Assembly (NCBI GenBank): GCA_945865375.1 | Contig: CAMBEJ010000028.1 | Coordinates: 1 to 42,053, forward strand | Length of the DNA stretch: 42,053 nucleotides | Source of the DNA: Akkermansia muciniphila | GTDB taxonomy: Bacteria; Verrucomicrobiota; Verrucomicrobiia; Limisphaerales; F1-80-MAGS106 | Direction: 5' to 3' | Shown here: positions 31,020-40,677 of the stretch, piece after piece | Layout of the letters: every line of letters starts with the position of its first letter | How positions within the stretch are numbered: position 1 is the stretch's first letter | Translations under genes and position numbers: made by a program | Notes under the pieces: generated by a model | Seen by the model: only the letters and a program-made list of their open reading frames with translations | Databases searched by the model: none | What the model was told of the DNA's origin: nothing

Positions 31020-31065
31020 GCGCAGGAATTGCGCATCACTCGCTCGAATGCGCAAATTTTGCGCA
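31020..31065. promoter_or_regulatory. Tandem palindromes, probable NtrC-type activator sites
   Basis: Site 1 (31049-31065) is TGCGCAAATTTTGCGCA, a perfect inverted repeat of eight bases around one central base. Site 2 (31020-31034) is GCGCAGGAATTGCGC, five-base arms around five bases, with TTGCGCA shared with site 1. The centres (31057 and 31027) are 30 bases apart, about three DNA turns, and lie about 115 and 85 bases upstream of the expected transcription start. This is the normal position for enhancer sites of sigma-54 activators. Confidence 0.7.
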
Positions 31066-31359
31066 CGCAACTCCTCGAAAAAACGCTGCAGTTCTGATTA
31101 TGAAGGGGGGAAAGATCAAAACAGCTCGCACCGGGTTCAGAGCTCCTGACATAACTCTAAATTTCTTGTGAAAGTGGGTCTAAATCTCGACAAATCCACC
31201 GCGCCAGTCAGAATCAAGACTCAATCCGACAATCGTGAAATCAGAAGCGCATGTAACAATCCAAGGGAAACCTGTCAGGGATCACCCACGGATAGGCCTG
31301 GCCGAAGGCGCTGGATTTTCATAAGTTAACGCAGCGTTTCTGGAACGAGTTTGGAATGG
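31066..31359. other. Rest of the divergent spacer before the peptidase gene
   Basis: About 290 bases between the activator sites and the plus-strand peptidase gene. No further palindrome, RNA gene or short frame is evident, and no convincing -35/-10 pair was found, although the peptidase gene must be read from here. Confidence 0.5.
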
Positions 31360-33678
31360 ATGCTTCAAAGTATGAATGATCGACTATTTGCTACAGTCCT
31401 TCGACTGAAACGAATTGTTTCCATCGGTGCTGTCTGCGTGCCGGTCCTGGCGGGGCTTCTCGCGAACGCGGTGGCGGCGGAAGGAAGTTCCACCAACTCG
31501 CCTCTGTTGTCCGTGGATCGAATCTTCGAAGGAGATGAATTTAACGCCGAATCCGCGCCTCAAATAGTTTGGTCCAAGCGTGGCACGGGGTACTATGGCT
31601 TCGAGAAAGCCGTTGCAGGCGGAGAGGGTAAGGATCTGGTTCTCACCGATCCCGAATCGGAGAAAAAGGAGATCGTGGCTCCTGCCCACGCGTTCACAAT
31701 CCCTGGTGAATTTCGGCCCCTCGCGATCGACGGATATGAATTCTCAGAGGATGAAACGAAGCTGTTAATCTTCACAAACAGCCGGCGAGTCTGGCGGCAA
31801 AACACTCGGGGGGATTACTGGGTTTACGATATCACGAGCCGTGAGCTGAGGAAGCTGGGGGGCGACGCCGCGCCATCCACCCTGATGTTCGCCAAGTTCT
31901 CGAACGATGGCACCCAAGTGGCCTACGTCCGAGATCACAATATTTTTGTGCAACAGTTCCGGGATATGACCCTCCTGCAACTCACGCACGACGGATCCAA
32001 GCAGACCATCAACGGAACCTTCGACTGGGTGTACGAGGAGGAGCTCTCTCTTCGTGACGGGTTCCGATGGAGTCCAGACGGTCTCAGCATTGCCTACTGG
32101 CAGCTCGATTCCAAGGGCGTCCGGGAGTTCCAGATGATGAACAACACGGATAGTTTCTATCCCAAGACAGTTCCGATTCTTTATCCAAAAACCGGCGAAC
32201 AAAATTCAGCGGCGAGGATCGGAGTGATCCACGCCAGCGGCGGCGAAACGCGATGGATGAATGTGCCCGGTGACCCTCGGAATCATTATCTGGCGCGGCT
32301 CAATTGGGCCTCGAATTCCACGGAACTTCTGCTTCAACAGTTCAATCGCAAACAGAACACGAACCTCGTGATACTCGCCAACGCTCAAACCGGCGAGGTC
32401 AAAACGATCGTCAAGGAAACTGACGCCGCCTGGGTGGAGAACGAGAATGAAGCCCGATGGATCGATCATGGCAAACGGTTTCTCTGGCTCAGCGAACGCG
32501 ACGGCTGGCAGCACGTTTACAGGGTGTCTCGGGATGGCGAAACCGTGTCGCGTGTCACGAAAGGCGATTTCGACGTCCTTTCGATCGCGGGCGTGGACGA
32601 GGCGCAAGGCTGGCTTTACTACATCTCATCCCCGGAGAATCCGACACGGCGCTCGCTCTTCCGAGTCAAACTGGAAGGCGGCAAACCCGAGCGGTTAACT
32701 CCTGCCGACAAGCCGGGCACGCACACCTACAATATTTCGCCCGACAGTCGTTGGGCCATTCACACTCACTCCACTTTCGATCGACCCCCAACAACCGATC
32801 TGATCCGATTGCCTGAACACAAAGCACATCGCGTCATCGAGGAGAACAAGAAGCTGAACGGGAAACTCGACGCATTGAGCAAGCCATCAACGGAGTTCTT
32901 CCGCGTCGACATTGGAGAAAAAACAACCCTGGATGGTTGGTGCATTCGCCCGCCAGATTTCGACGCGACGAAGAAATATCCGGTGTTGTTCCATGTCTAC
33001 GGTGAGCCGGCGGGGCAAACGGTGCTGGACGCTTGGTCCGGAAAGAAAACCCTCTGGCATTGGATGATCGCTCAACAGGGCTACCTGGTCATGAGCGTGG
33101 ATAACCGCGGAACCCCGGCGCCGCGCGGACGCGCATGGCGCCGCAGCCTCCATAAAAGCATCGGCATCCTCAATCCGGCCGATCAAGCCGCCGCAACCCA
33201 AGCGATCCTGAAACGATGGGGATATGTCGATCCGAAGCGTGTTGGAATATGGGGTTGGAGCGGCGGCGGTTCGTCAACTCTCAATGCCCTTTTTCAGTAT
33301 CCCGACCTTTACCAGACCGGCATGTCGGTCGCCCCTGTTCCCAACCAACGCCATTACGATTCGATTTATCAGGAACGTTACATGGGGTTGCCCGAAGAAA
33401 ATCCGGATGGCTATCGGAAAGGATCCCCAATCAGCCACGCCCACCGTCTCAAAGGCAACCTCCTGATTGTTCATGGCACCGGCGATGACAACGTGCATTA
33501 CCAGGGGTTGGAGGCGCTTGTGAATGAACTGGTCGCCAACAACAAACCCTTCACCATGATGGCCTACCCGAACCGAACTCACTCCATCTCAGAAGGAAAG
33601 AACACGACGCGTCATCTCCATGGTTTGCTCACCCGCTTCCTCCACCAGAATCTCGAGGCTGGCGCCAAGGAAAGGTGA
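31360..33678 (+). CDS. Secreted dipeptidyl-peptidase IV-type serine peptidase (family S9)
   Basis: The 772-residue product has an N-terminal signal segment (RIVSIGAVCVPVLAGLLANAVAA), an eight-bladed-propeller-type domain (YYGFEKAVAGGEGKDLVLTD, GTFDWVYEEELSLRDGFRWSPDG, which includes the Glu pair that binds the substrate amino end in DPP IV), and the C-terminal hydrolase. The catalytic Ser is in GIWGWSGGGSS, the Asp in HGTGDDNVHY and the His in NRTHSI. It removes dipeptides, typically after Pro or Ala. The ATG at 31360 or at 31372 may be the start; a TTG at 31351 is also open. It stands alone and converges on the transporter gene. Confidence 0.93.
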   Translation: MLQSMNDRLFATVLRLKRIVSIGAVCVPVLAGLLANAVAAEGSSTNSPLLSVDRIFEGDEFNAESAPQIVWSKRGTGYYGFEKAVAGGEGKDLVLTDPESEKKEIVAPAHAFTIPGEFRPLAIDGYEFSEDETKLLIFTNSRRVWRQNTRGDYWVYDITSRELRKLGGDAAPSTLMFAKFSNDGTQVAYVRDHNIFVQQFRDMTLLQLTHDGSKQTINGTFDWVYEEELSLRDGFRWSPDGLSIAYWQLDSKGVREFQMMNNTDSFYPKTVPILYPKTGEQNSAARIGVIHASGGETRWMNVPGDPRNHYLARLNWASNSTELLLQQFNRKQNTNLVILANAQTGEVKTIVKETDAAWVENENEARWIDHGKRFLWLSERDGWQHVYRVSRDGETVSRVTKGDFDVLSIAGVDEAQGWLYYISSPENPTRRSLFRVKLEGGKPERLTPADKPGTHTYNISPDSRWAIHTHSTFDRPPTTDLIRLPEHKAHRVIEENKKLNGKLDALSKPSTEFFRVDIGEKTTLDGWCIRPPDFDATKKYPVLFHVYGEPAGQTVLDAWSGKKTLWHWMIAQQGYLVMSVDNRGTPAPRGRAWRRSLHKSIGILNPADQAAATQAILKRWGYVDPKRVGIWGWSGGGSSTLNALFQYPDLYQTGMSVAPVPNQRHYDSIYQERYMGLPEENPDGYRKGSPISHAHRLKGNLLIVHGTGDDNVHYQGLEALVNELVANNKPFTMMAYPNRTHSISEGKNTTRHLHGLLTRFLHQNLEAGAKER

Positions 33679-33703
33679 TTCGTGACAAGGTTGTTCGATC
33701 ATT

Positions 33704-35011
33704 TCAGGGGATCCGGGGATTGCTGGCAGGCACGCGCACCAGGGCAATGATCACTCCCCCGATCAGATAGCACGCGGCGAGAAACAGCAGGCAGGCACCC
33801 TCGCCGAATCCTTGGGACTTCAACCAGCCGATCGTGTGGTTCCCGAGATAACCGGCAAAATTGGCGAACATGTTGATGAAGCCGATGGAAATCGCCGCCG
33901 CCGATGCCGTGAGCGTGATCGTGGGAAGCGCCCAGAAAGGCGCCGGCCAGAAAAACGCCGTGAGCCCTGTGAGGCACAACCAGCCCATCACGAGCCAGAA
34001 AGGTTGTCCCGGAATGGTGCTCCCCGCGAGCATGACTGCGGTCACAACCTGGCCTCCAACACAGTGCCACTTTCGGTCGCCGGTGCGATCCGATGATTGG
34101 CCTGAGACAAAAACGCCGACCAACCCACAAAGGTAAAACACGCCGCTGTAAAAAAGCGCCTCCGAGTTGGAGCCTCCCGAAAGGTTCTTCACCGTCGTAG
34201 GCAGCCAGAAAGCAAGCCCCAAACCGCCGGTGTTGGTGGCAAAAATCCCAAGCGCGAGCAACCACACGTTGGGCAGGGTCAACGCCTGCCACACGCTCAT
34301 GCTCCCAGCGACTTCTTTCGCCCGGGCCTCGGCCTCGAGCTCGGAGGTCAACGTATTGCGTTCCTCGCTCGACAACCACCCCGCATCACAGGGGCGGTCG
34401 GTCAGGTAGAACAGGGTGATCACTCCCAACACCACCGCCGGCAAACCCTCCAGAATGAACATCCACTTCCAACCCGACAATCCAAGCCAGTTCGCTTTCA
34501 AGAGCACCGCCGAAACGGGTGCGCCCAAAGCCAGGCTGAACGGCACGGCCATCACCAACCCCGACAGGGCTCGCGCCCGCTCGGGGCCCGGGAACCAATG
34601 CGTGAAGTAAACGATGACCCCGGGGAAGAATCCCGCCTCCGCAACGCCCAGCAGAAAACGCGCGACGTAAAATTCGGTCGGAGTCCGAACAAAGGCCGTT
34701 AAAGCCGACACAAGTCCCCATGAGATGAGAATTCGCGCGAACCATTTCCGGGCGCTCCACCGTTCCACAAGCAGGGCTCCAGGAATCTCCAGAATGAGAT
34801 AGCCGATAAAAAAGATCCCAAAACCAAAACCGAAAACGGACTCGGAAAACTTCAGGTCGTCGGCCATCGCAAGCTTGGCGAAGCTAACGTTGGCACGGTC
34901 GAGGTAGGCAACAATATAGAGAAGAAAAACGAAAGGAAGGACCCGCCAAGCCACTTTCTTGCGAAGCGCCGCTCGATCCACGCCGACCTGAGGTGATGCG
35001 ATGGGCGTCAT
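33704..35011 (-). CDS. Major facilitator superfamily transporter (anion:cation symporter type)
   Basis: The 435-residue product from the ATG at 35011 has about 12 membrane helices. VAWRVLPFVFLLYIVAYLDRANVSFAKLAM, then GFGFGIFFIGYLILEIPGALLVERWSARKWFARI, and RFLLGVAEAGFFPGVIVYFTHWFP are typical of the ACS family, which carries organic anions such as tartrate, glucarate, phthalate or hydroxyphenylacetate. The frame is open to 35500, but that part overlaps the DUF1552 gene. It starts 17 bases after that gene, so it is probably the last gene of a four-gene unit; the transported compound may be a product of the upstream secreted proteins. Confidence 0.93.
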   Translation of the reverse strand: MTPIASPQVGVDRAALRKKVAWRVLPFVFLLYIVAYLDRANVSFAKLAMADDLKFSESVFGFGFGIFFIGYLILEIPGALLVERWSARKWFARILISWGLVSALTAFVRTPTEFYVARFLLGVAEAGFFPGVIVYFTHWFPGPERARALSGLVMAVPFSLALGAPVSAVLLKANWLGLSGWKWMFILEGLPAVVLGVITLFYLTDRPCDAGWLSSEERNTLTSELEAEARAKEVAGSMSVWQALTLPNVWLLALGIFATNTGGLGLAFWLPTTVKNLSGGSNSEALFYSGVFYLCGLVGVFVSGQSSDRTGDRKWHCVGGQVVTAVMLAGSTIPGQPFWLVMGWLCLTGLTAFFWPAPFWALPTITLTASAAAISIGFINMFANFAGYLGNHTIGWLKSQGFGEGACLLFLAACYLIGGVIIALVRVPASNPRIP

Positions 35012-35028
35012 GGGCTGGTCAAGCAGCC

Positions 35029-36336
35029 TCAGACTTCTTCCAATTGTCGGGTGGCGTCCCCGAACTTCGGCAGGCGCACATTCATCTTGTCCATCATCGA
35101 GAGGTAAAGGCGGCACATCTGACGGTCCGGCTTCTCCTTGTAGTCCAGCACTCGCCCGCCCTGGAGGCGGCCGCCGGCGCCGCCGAGAATCACAACCGGA
35201 AGCTGCATCGCGTCGTGGCTGCCTGTGAGCATCGAAGAGCAATACATCAGCATCGTGTTGTCGAGCGCGGTGCGCGGGCCCTCCTGGATGGCGTCGAGCT
35301 TGCGCGCGATGTACCCCACCTGTTCGAGAAAGAATTGGTTCACTTTCAGCCAATCTGCGGTGTCGCTGTGTGACAGAAGATGGTGAATCATATAGTCCAC
35401 GCCGAGATTCGGGAAACGCAGGGAGCTGTGATCGTTGTTCAATTTGAGGGTGCAGACACGCGTGGCGTCTGTCTGGAACCCAAGCACCAGAATGTCGCAC
35501 ATCAGGCGCATGTGCTCGCCGATGTCTTGCGGAATGCCGTCGGCGGGACGTGCGATGTTCGGCTTCTCCAAAGTCGGCCGCCAGCCCTGCAATTCGCCTT
35601 TCTTACCGGCGTTCTCGATCCGCTGCTCCACGTCGCGCACGGAATCGAGATACTCGTCGAGCTTGCGCTGGTCGGTTGAGCTGATGTGACGCCGAAGATC
35701 CTTCGCATCCGTCAACACGGCGTCGAGCACGCTCTTGTCGCCCAGGCTCACCTCATCCTTGAAGAGTCGGTCAAACGCCAGCGCGGGATAAATCTCCAGC
35801 GGCGTGGGCGTGGTCGGTGATGTCCACGAAATGTGCGAGCTGTAGAGCATCGAGTAGTTCTTGTGCACGGATGGATTGGACTTCTCGCAACCGAGCACAA
35901 GGCTGGGCACCTTGGTCGAATGACCGTAACGCTGCGCGACCAACTGATCGATGCTGGTGCCGGAACGAATCTCGCCCCCAGACGCCAGCGGCGCGCCGGA
36001 GAGAAGATTGCCCGTCTGCGAGCTGTGGATATTCCCTTTTTGAGCCTCCTCGTTGTACAGGCCGCGGATGAACAGCATTTTCTCCCGAAAATCGTTGAGT
36101 GGGGCGAGCACTTTGCCGAGTTCCATCTGCTTGCCCTCGCCCTTGGCCCACCATTCCTTCGAGTGAAAACCGTTGCCGGAAAACAGCACTGCGAGCCGCA
36201 CTGGCGCCTCGCTGGCGGGCTTGACGCCGACGGGCGGCGTGTCGCCCCAGACGGTGAGCGACTCCATCCAGGGCAGCGCCATGGTGACGCCGACCCCACG
36301 GAGAAACGCGCGACGGGAGAACTGGTGAGTGGTCAT
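35029..36336 (-). CDS. DUF1552 family protein, Tat-exported
   Basis: The 435-residue product from the ATG at 36336 starts with a twin-arginine signal (FSRRAFLRGVGVTMALPW), so it is exported folded. The body has the DUF1552 pattern: RLAVLFSGNGFHSKEWW, FIRGLYNEEAQKGNIHSS, TSIDQLVAQRYG, VPSLVLGCEK, SMLYSSHISW, LDEYLDSVRDVEQRI, MCDILVLGFQTDATRVCT and LLSHSDTADWLK. The family is widespread in Planctomycetota and Verrucomicrobiota and nearly always sits beside a DUF1592-type cytochrome-like gene, as here. The function is unknown; its distant likeness to sulfatase/phosphatase-type folds is only a suspicion. The gene follows the DUF1592 gene by 63 bases. Confidence 0.9.
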   Translation of the reverse strand: MTTHQFSRRAFLRGVGVTMALPWMESLTVWGDTPPVGVKPASEAPVRLAVLFSGNGFHSKEWWAKGEGKQMELGKVLAPLNDFREKMLFIRGLYNEEAQKGNIHSSQTGNLLSGAPLASGGEIRSGTSIDQLVAQRYGHSTKVPSLVLGCEKSNPSVHKNYSMLYSSHISWTSPTTPTPLEIYPALAFDRLFKDEVSLGDKSVLDAVLTDAKDLRRHISSTDQRKLDEYLDSVRDVEQRIENAGKKGELQGWRPTLEKPNIARPADGIPQDIGEHMRLMCDILVLGFQTDATRVCTLKLNNDHSSLRFPNLGVDYMIHHLLSHSDTADWLKVNQFFLEQVGYIARKLDAIQEGPRTALDNTMLMYCSSMLTGSHDAMQLPVVILGGAGGRLQGGRVLDYKEKPDRQMCRLYLSMMDKMNVRLPKFGDATRQLEEV

Positions 36337-36399
36337 AGGCTTGGGCGAATTACAGAATTCATACCGCATCTGATGGCGAAGTGATAGCGAAAATCGTGG

Positions 36400-39300
36400 T
36401 CAATCCTCGCTCACCATCTCCTTCCCGCGGATCTCGCGGAATTGTTTGCTGCGGACAATTGTTTCGATGGCGGCGGTGATGTGGTGGTCGTGCGACTTGA
36501 GCTGGGCTCGCATCTCGGAAATCAGGGGGCCGTCGGAGAGGATCACACCGCGGCCGAGCGAATAACCGAGCAGTTTGCGGCAAAATTGTTTCAGGAATGC
36601 GTCGCGCCGCTCGGTGAGCAGGTAATGGCGCAACCCTTCCAGGCCGTCGAATTCCGCTCCGTCCATGGTCTTCACGTTAGTCGCGATGGCGCGCCCACCC
36701 AAGTCGCGCTCACGACGTCGACCGATGGCGTCGAAGGCCTCGAGCGAATACCCATAGGGATCGATGCGGCGATGGCAGACGAAGCACTTGGGGTCGCTGC
36801 TGTGTTTGTCCGTGAGCTCCCGCACCGTGAGCTTCTCACTCGCCTCATCCTCCGGCAGGCGCGGCACGTCCTTGGGCGGACGGGGCAGCCTCTCGCCAAG
36901 CAGCACTTCGCACAGCCAGTTCCCTCGCAGAATGGGACTGGTGCGGGACGCGCCGGATTGCTTCGCGAGCGTCGTGGCCTGCCCCAGGATCCCGCCGCGC
37001 CCAAACTGCTTCACGCCTTCGACGCGCCGCCAATCATTGTCCGACGACGCATTCGCCTCATCACGCCGGCTGCCATGAAAAATGGAATCGGGAATGCCGT
37101 AATGCTTCGCGAGGTCTGCGTTCAGGAATGTGTAGTCGGCGTCGAGGATGTCCAGCACCGAGCCGTCGCGCTGAAAGAAGTCGGTGAAGAATCGGATGCT
37201 CTCTTCATACATCGCGCCGCGCAGGCCGACAAAGGTGGGGAAGTGCCGCTCGCTCTTCTCACTCAGTTCATCAAAGTCGTAGATGTGGAGCCAAGCGCAC
37301 GCGAACTCCGTGGCGAGCCGACGCGAGCGCGGGTCGCGGAGCATGCGGCGCGCCTGGGCGGCAAGCACAACAGGATTTCGAAGCTTGCCGCCTGCGGCGA
37401 CGGCGCGCAGTTCAGCATCCGGCATGGACGACCAGAGGAAATAGCTCAGGCGCGTGGCCAGCTCCGAATCGTTCACCGGTCCTGGTTTGACGCCAGGGCC
37501 CGGCTTTTCGGCGCGATAGAGAAAGGCCGGTGCCACGAGCACGCGAGCGAGCGTCAGTCGAATGGCTTGATCGTGAGGTAATTCCTCCGCGCGCAGCTTG
37601 CGATACAGCCCACGCAGCTCCGCCTCCTCCGCGTCGGTGACCCCTCGTCGATAGGCCCCATCGGCAAACTTGATCACCGCGTCGAGGTGCTTCGGCTGCG
37701 TTTCCACGAGCAGTTTCTTAAACTCCTCGGCGCGTTGCTTGATCGGCTCGCGCATCGGTGTGAACGCGCTGGGGTCGGCATCCTGCGTGGCGAATTGCCA
37801 GAGCTGCTCGAATGCGTCCACGAGCTTCAACGGATCGTGGCTGACGTAGTGCAACTCCGCCCACAGTCGATCCATCTCGGCGGCCTGAGCGTCGTCGAGC
37901 ATGAGCCGCCGAAGCGAGTCGTCCTCACGGTAGTAGAGCGTGAGTGTCACCACTTCATCCACAGGCACGATCTTTGTGTAACAGAGGGCGGCGGGGAAAA
38001 GCTGGCGAAACTCATCGAGTCCCTCCTCGATCCGTTTCCGAGCGGCGCTGCCCTCGCTCACGATGATCGGCGAATCCGAAGCCACGGGACGCTCGCCGTC
38101 CGACCATGTGCTCTTGCCGCCCAGTTCCTTCACGGCACTCGCAGCCAGTCCCGGCACCGCCGCGGGTTTCGTTGTGAGAGCTTGCATCTGGACGCTGCCT
38201 TCCGAACCCGTCTCCTTGTGCAACACCGCCGTGGCCACAAACTCGCAGCCTTCGACCAGCTCCGCCGGCAATCGCACCTCAATGACCGAGGGCGCGCGCA
38301 CGCAGAGGCTTGTGCCATGGACCTTGCTGACGCCGTTCGGATGGATGCCAAAGACCGCGGGGTCGAGGCCCCATTCCTGGACGGACGGAGCGACGAGGCT
38401 CTGGTTGTTCCGGGTTTCCGTGAGAGCCTTCTCGCTGCGGCTGCTGCGGAGAATTGACCCAAGCAACGGTCCGTTGAGGGAGGTGAGCTGTCGATACAGC
38501 ACGGCGTTTGGAGCGTCCTTCGCGAGATCGCCCGGGCCATTCATCAAGAGCTTTTGGAATTCGCCAGCAAGCCGTCCTTTTTCCTCGGCGCTGGTGCTCG
38601 ACTGCCACGTCGCCAACAAGGAGCCCGCAGGGAGGACCGACTCCGCGCCGCCGCCCTTGTCAGGCTCGCTATAGAAATGCCACACGCCGCCGTTGCCGAG
38701 GCTGTCTGCGTGCGGGTTGCCAGCGAGGATGCTGGGAGAGACATCCTTTGCCAGATTCCATTGCCGTGTGCCGTCGCTCAGGTTGAAATCCACAGCCGTG
38801 AGGTCGCACGAGTGGTTGCCGTCGCGCGGTCCGATGGCCAGGGAGAGGACGTCGCCCAACCGCACCGCGAGGTTCTCGAACGGGCCAAACTGGACTTCCT
38901 TCGCACCCTGCGAAGTGCCTGCCGCAAGCCGTTGCCGCGAGCTGCCTCGTCTCAATTCCAGAGCCCAGGTCACACCGTTGCCGCACTCCGGATGCGCGTG
39001 CTGCACCACCCCATCGACCCGTATTGTTGCCGCGACCGGGCTGCGCCAACCGGCGATCGCACGCAGCGTGGGGGACGGATGCAGGGCCACGCTGTGCGGC
39101 TTCATGTTGCCCGGCACGCGCACATGCTGATCCGAGGAATTCGCGATGACGCTCAATGCCTCAGCGCCGCTCCAGCCCTGGATGAAGGCGTAGCTCTGCA
39201 TGGTCTCGATCTTCTGGGTTAAATGCGATTCAATCCTCGCTTCACCGGCACCGATGCCCAGGCAATCCAGCCAAGCGGTGAGCACGGCCGGCTCCACACC

Positions 39301-40662
39301 ATGCTTTTGCGTGAGTTGAGCCACGGCGTTCTTATCCATCGGCCCGCTGACCTCCGCCGCCGCGGCGAGGCACTTGGCCGCGCTCGAAAAGATTTTCTCC
39401 CTATGCGTCCTCAACGCGACCACCGCCGCGCGGACGTCTCGCAATGAAAGGTCTGCCCGACCCGGTGCGACCAATCGAGGATTCTCCCACACGGCAAAAT
39501 CGTTTTTGCTTCCGTCGCCAGCGTCGGAAACGGCCAGATACAACGTCGAGTCCTTGCCTGGGGAGGCCGACGGCATCTTGAGCCTCACTTCACGCGCGCT
39601 GGCGAGGGGCGTCACCGGAACCTGCCACGCCTTCGGGCCATCACGCTTGCCGATGTGTCCGACCTGAGTGAACCGCCATAACGCCTGCTGCCACTGGGCA
39701 ATGGTTCCTTCCAAGGCGGGAACCCCGCCGAGCTTTGCGCTCCGCCACGGCTCGCGCACCAGGTCGAGCACCAGCGATGGCTTCGTCTCGTTCAACGCAC
39801 GCCAAAGCATCCCAAGATACTTCGCGTTCAGCCCCTGCTCCCGGGCTACCTCCGCCGTGGTCTTCTTCCCGGATTGCAACGCCTCGCGCTCCGAAATCGT
39901 CGCCCCCAGATATTTAGACAGTGGCAGCACACCGCCGTCCTTGGTATCAAACTTGATGCCTTGCAGGTTCACCGCCGAACCGCCTCCGCCGACTGTGAAC
40001 CGGGCGTAGAAGGAGCGGATGGCCCCGAGCCTTTCTTCCGTCCAATCGCGCTGTGAAGTGCTCGGCGAAAATCCAACCCCGCTCGGCAACAGGACTGCGT
40101 GAGCAGCGATGTCCTTGCCGGCGTCGAGATACTTTGTGACCAAAGAGGGCGACATCACAAGGGAGTTGCCAACGTTCATGAACCCTTCGCCTGAAGCCGA
40201 ATCTGTTGGAAATTCCTTTGCCGGATCGAGTGACTCGACACCGGTCAGGTCGCGTAGGGTGTGGCTGTACTCGGCGTTCGAGAGTCGGCGCAGCACAACC
40301 GGGCCGGGGTCGGCACCCCGGGCAATGGCGATTTCGTCCAGCACAGCGTTGGCCCAGCCGAGCAATTGGTCTCGCTGGCCCGCGCTGGGCTGGGGTTTGT
40401 CTTTCGGTGGCATTTCACCCAGGGAAATCTGTTCCACGACACCCTGCCAAATCTTGGGCTGCTTCGTTACCTCGCTCATCGTTTTGAACTGCTCCAAATC
40501 GAGATCGCCTTTGTGTTTCTCGGTCGAATGGCACTCGAGGCAATACTCCTTGAGCAACGGGCGGATCTCTTTCTTAAAATCCGCTGCGGCACCGAGTGCC
40601 GTGGACGCGACGAGGAGTGTGAGGACGTGACGCAGGGAGTGGCGGATCATTCGATTCATCAT
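36400..40662 (-). CDS. Very large DUF1592-family protein with c-type haem motif
   Basis: The 1420-residue product has a signal peptide, a planctomycete-type cytochrome C domain with haem motif CLECH (41-45) and LGEMPPKDKP as likely distal Met, then DUF1587 (about 122-190, LRRLSNAEYSHTLRDLTGV). A segment of about 800 residues of unknown type follows, including a beta-rich piece with VVQHAHPECGNGVTW. The last 400 residues have DUF1595 (LARVLVAPAFLYRAEKPG), DUF1592 (ATRLSYFLWSSMPD), DUF1588 with CFVCHRRIDPYGYSLEAFDAIG (a second CxxCH) and DUF1585. Usual members have 700-850 residues, so the insert is unusual. A role in periplasmic redox breakdown of polymers is often suggested but unproven. An alternative start lies at 40659. 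Confidence 0.9.
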   Translation of the reverse strand: MMNRMIRHSLRHVLTLLVASTALGAAADFKKEIRPLLKEYCLECHSTEKHKGDLDLEQFKTMSEVTKQPKIWQGVVEQISLGEMPPKDKPQPSAGQRDQLLGWANAVLDEIAIARGADPGPVVLRRLSNAEYSHTLRDLTGVESLDPAKEFPTDSASGEGFMNVGNSLVMSPSLVTKYLDAGKDIAAHAVLLPSGVGFSPSTSQRDWTEERLGAIRSFYARFTVGGGGSAVNLQGIKFDTKDGGVLPLSKYLGATISEREALQSGKKTTAEVAREQGLNAKYLGMLWRALNETKPSLVLDLVREPWRSAKLGGVPALEGTIAQWQQALWRFTQVGHIGKRDGPKAWQVPVTPLASAREVRLKMPSASPGKDSTLYLAVSDAGDGSKNDFAVWENPRLVAPGRADLSLRDVRAAVVALRTHREKIFSSAAKCLAAAAEVSGPMDKNAVAQLTQKHGVEPAVLTAWLDCLGIGAGEARIESHLTQKIETMQSYAFIQGWSGAEALSVIANSSDQHVRVPGNMKPHSVALHPSPTLRAIAGWRSPVAATIRVDGVVQHAHPECGNGVTWALELRRGSSRQRLAAGTSQGAKEVQFGPFENLAVRLGDVLSLAIGPRDGNHSCDLTAVDFNLSDGTRQWNLAKDVSPSILAGNPHADSLGNGGVWHFYSEPDKGGGAESVLPAGSLLATWQSSTSAEEKGRLAGEFQKLLMNGPGDLAKDAPNAVLYRQLTSLNGPLLGSILRSSRSEKALTETRNNQSLVAPSVQEWGLDPAVFGIHPNGVSKVHGTSLCVRAPSVIEVRLPAELVEGCEFVATAVLHKETGSEGSVQMQALTTKPAAVPGLAASAVKELGGKSTWSDGERPVASDSPIIVSEGSAARKRIEEGLDEFRQLFPAALCYTKIVPVDEVVTLTLYYREDDSLRRLMLDDAQAAEMDRLWAELHYVSHDPLKLVDAFEQLWQFATQDADPSAFTPMREPIKQRAEEFKKLLVETQPKHLDAVIKFADGAYRRGVTDAEEAELRGLYRKLRAEELPHDQAIRLTLARVLVAPAFLYRAEKPGPGVKPGPVNDSELATRLSYFLWSSMPDAELRAVAAGGKLRNPVVLAAQARRMLRDPRSRRLATEFACAWLHIYDFDELSEKSERHFPTFVGLRGAMYEESIRFFTDFFQRDGSVLDILDADYTFLNADLAKHYGIPDSIFHGSRRDEANASSDNDWRRVEGVKQFGRGGILGQATTLAKQSGASRTSPILRGNWLCEVLLGERLPRPPKDVPRLPEDEASEKLTVRELTDKHSSDPKCFVCHRRIDPYGYSLEAFDAIGRRRERDLGGRAIATNVKTMDGAEFDGLEGLRHYLLTERRDAFLKQFCRKLLGYSLGRGVILSDGPLISEMRAQLKSHDHHITAAIETIVRSKQFREIRGKEMVSED

Positions 40663-40677
40663 GCAAAGAATCCTTGT

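Noticed and set aside
35012-35500. N-terminal extension of the MFS gene to 598 residues
   Set aside because: This part overlaps the DUF1552 gene in another frame and has no transporter likeness; the family start is at 35011.
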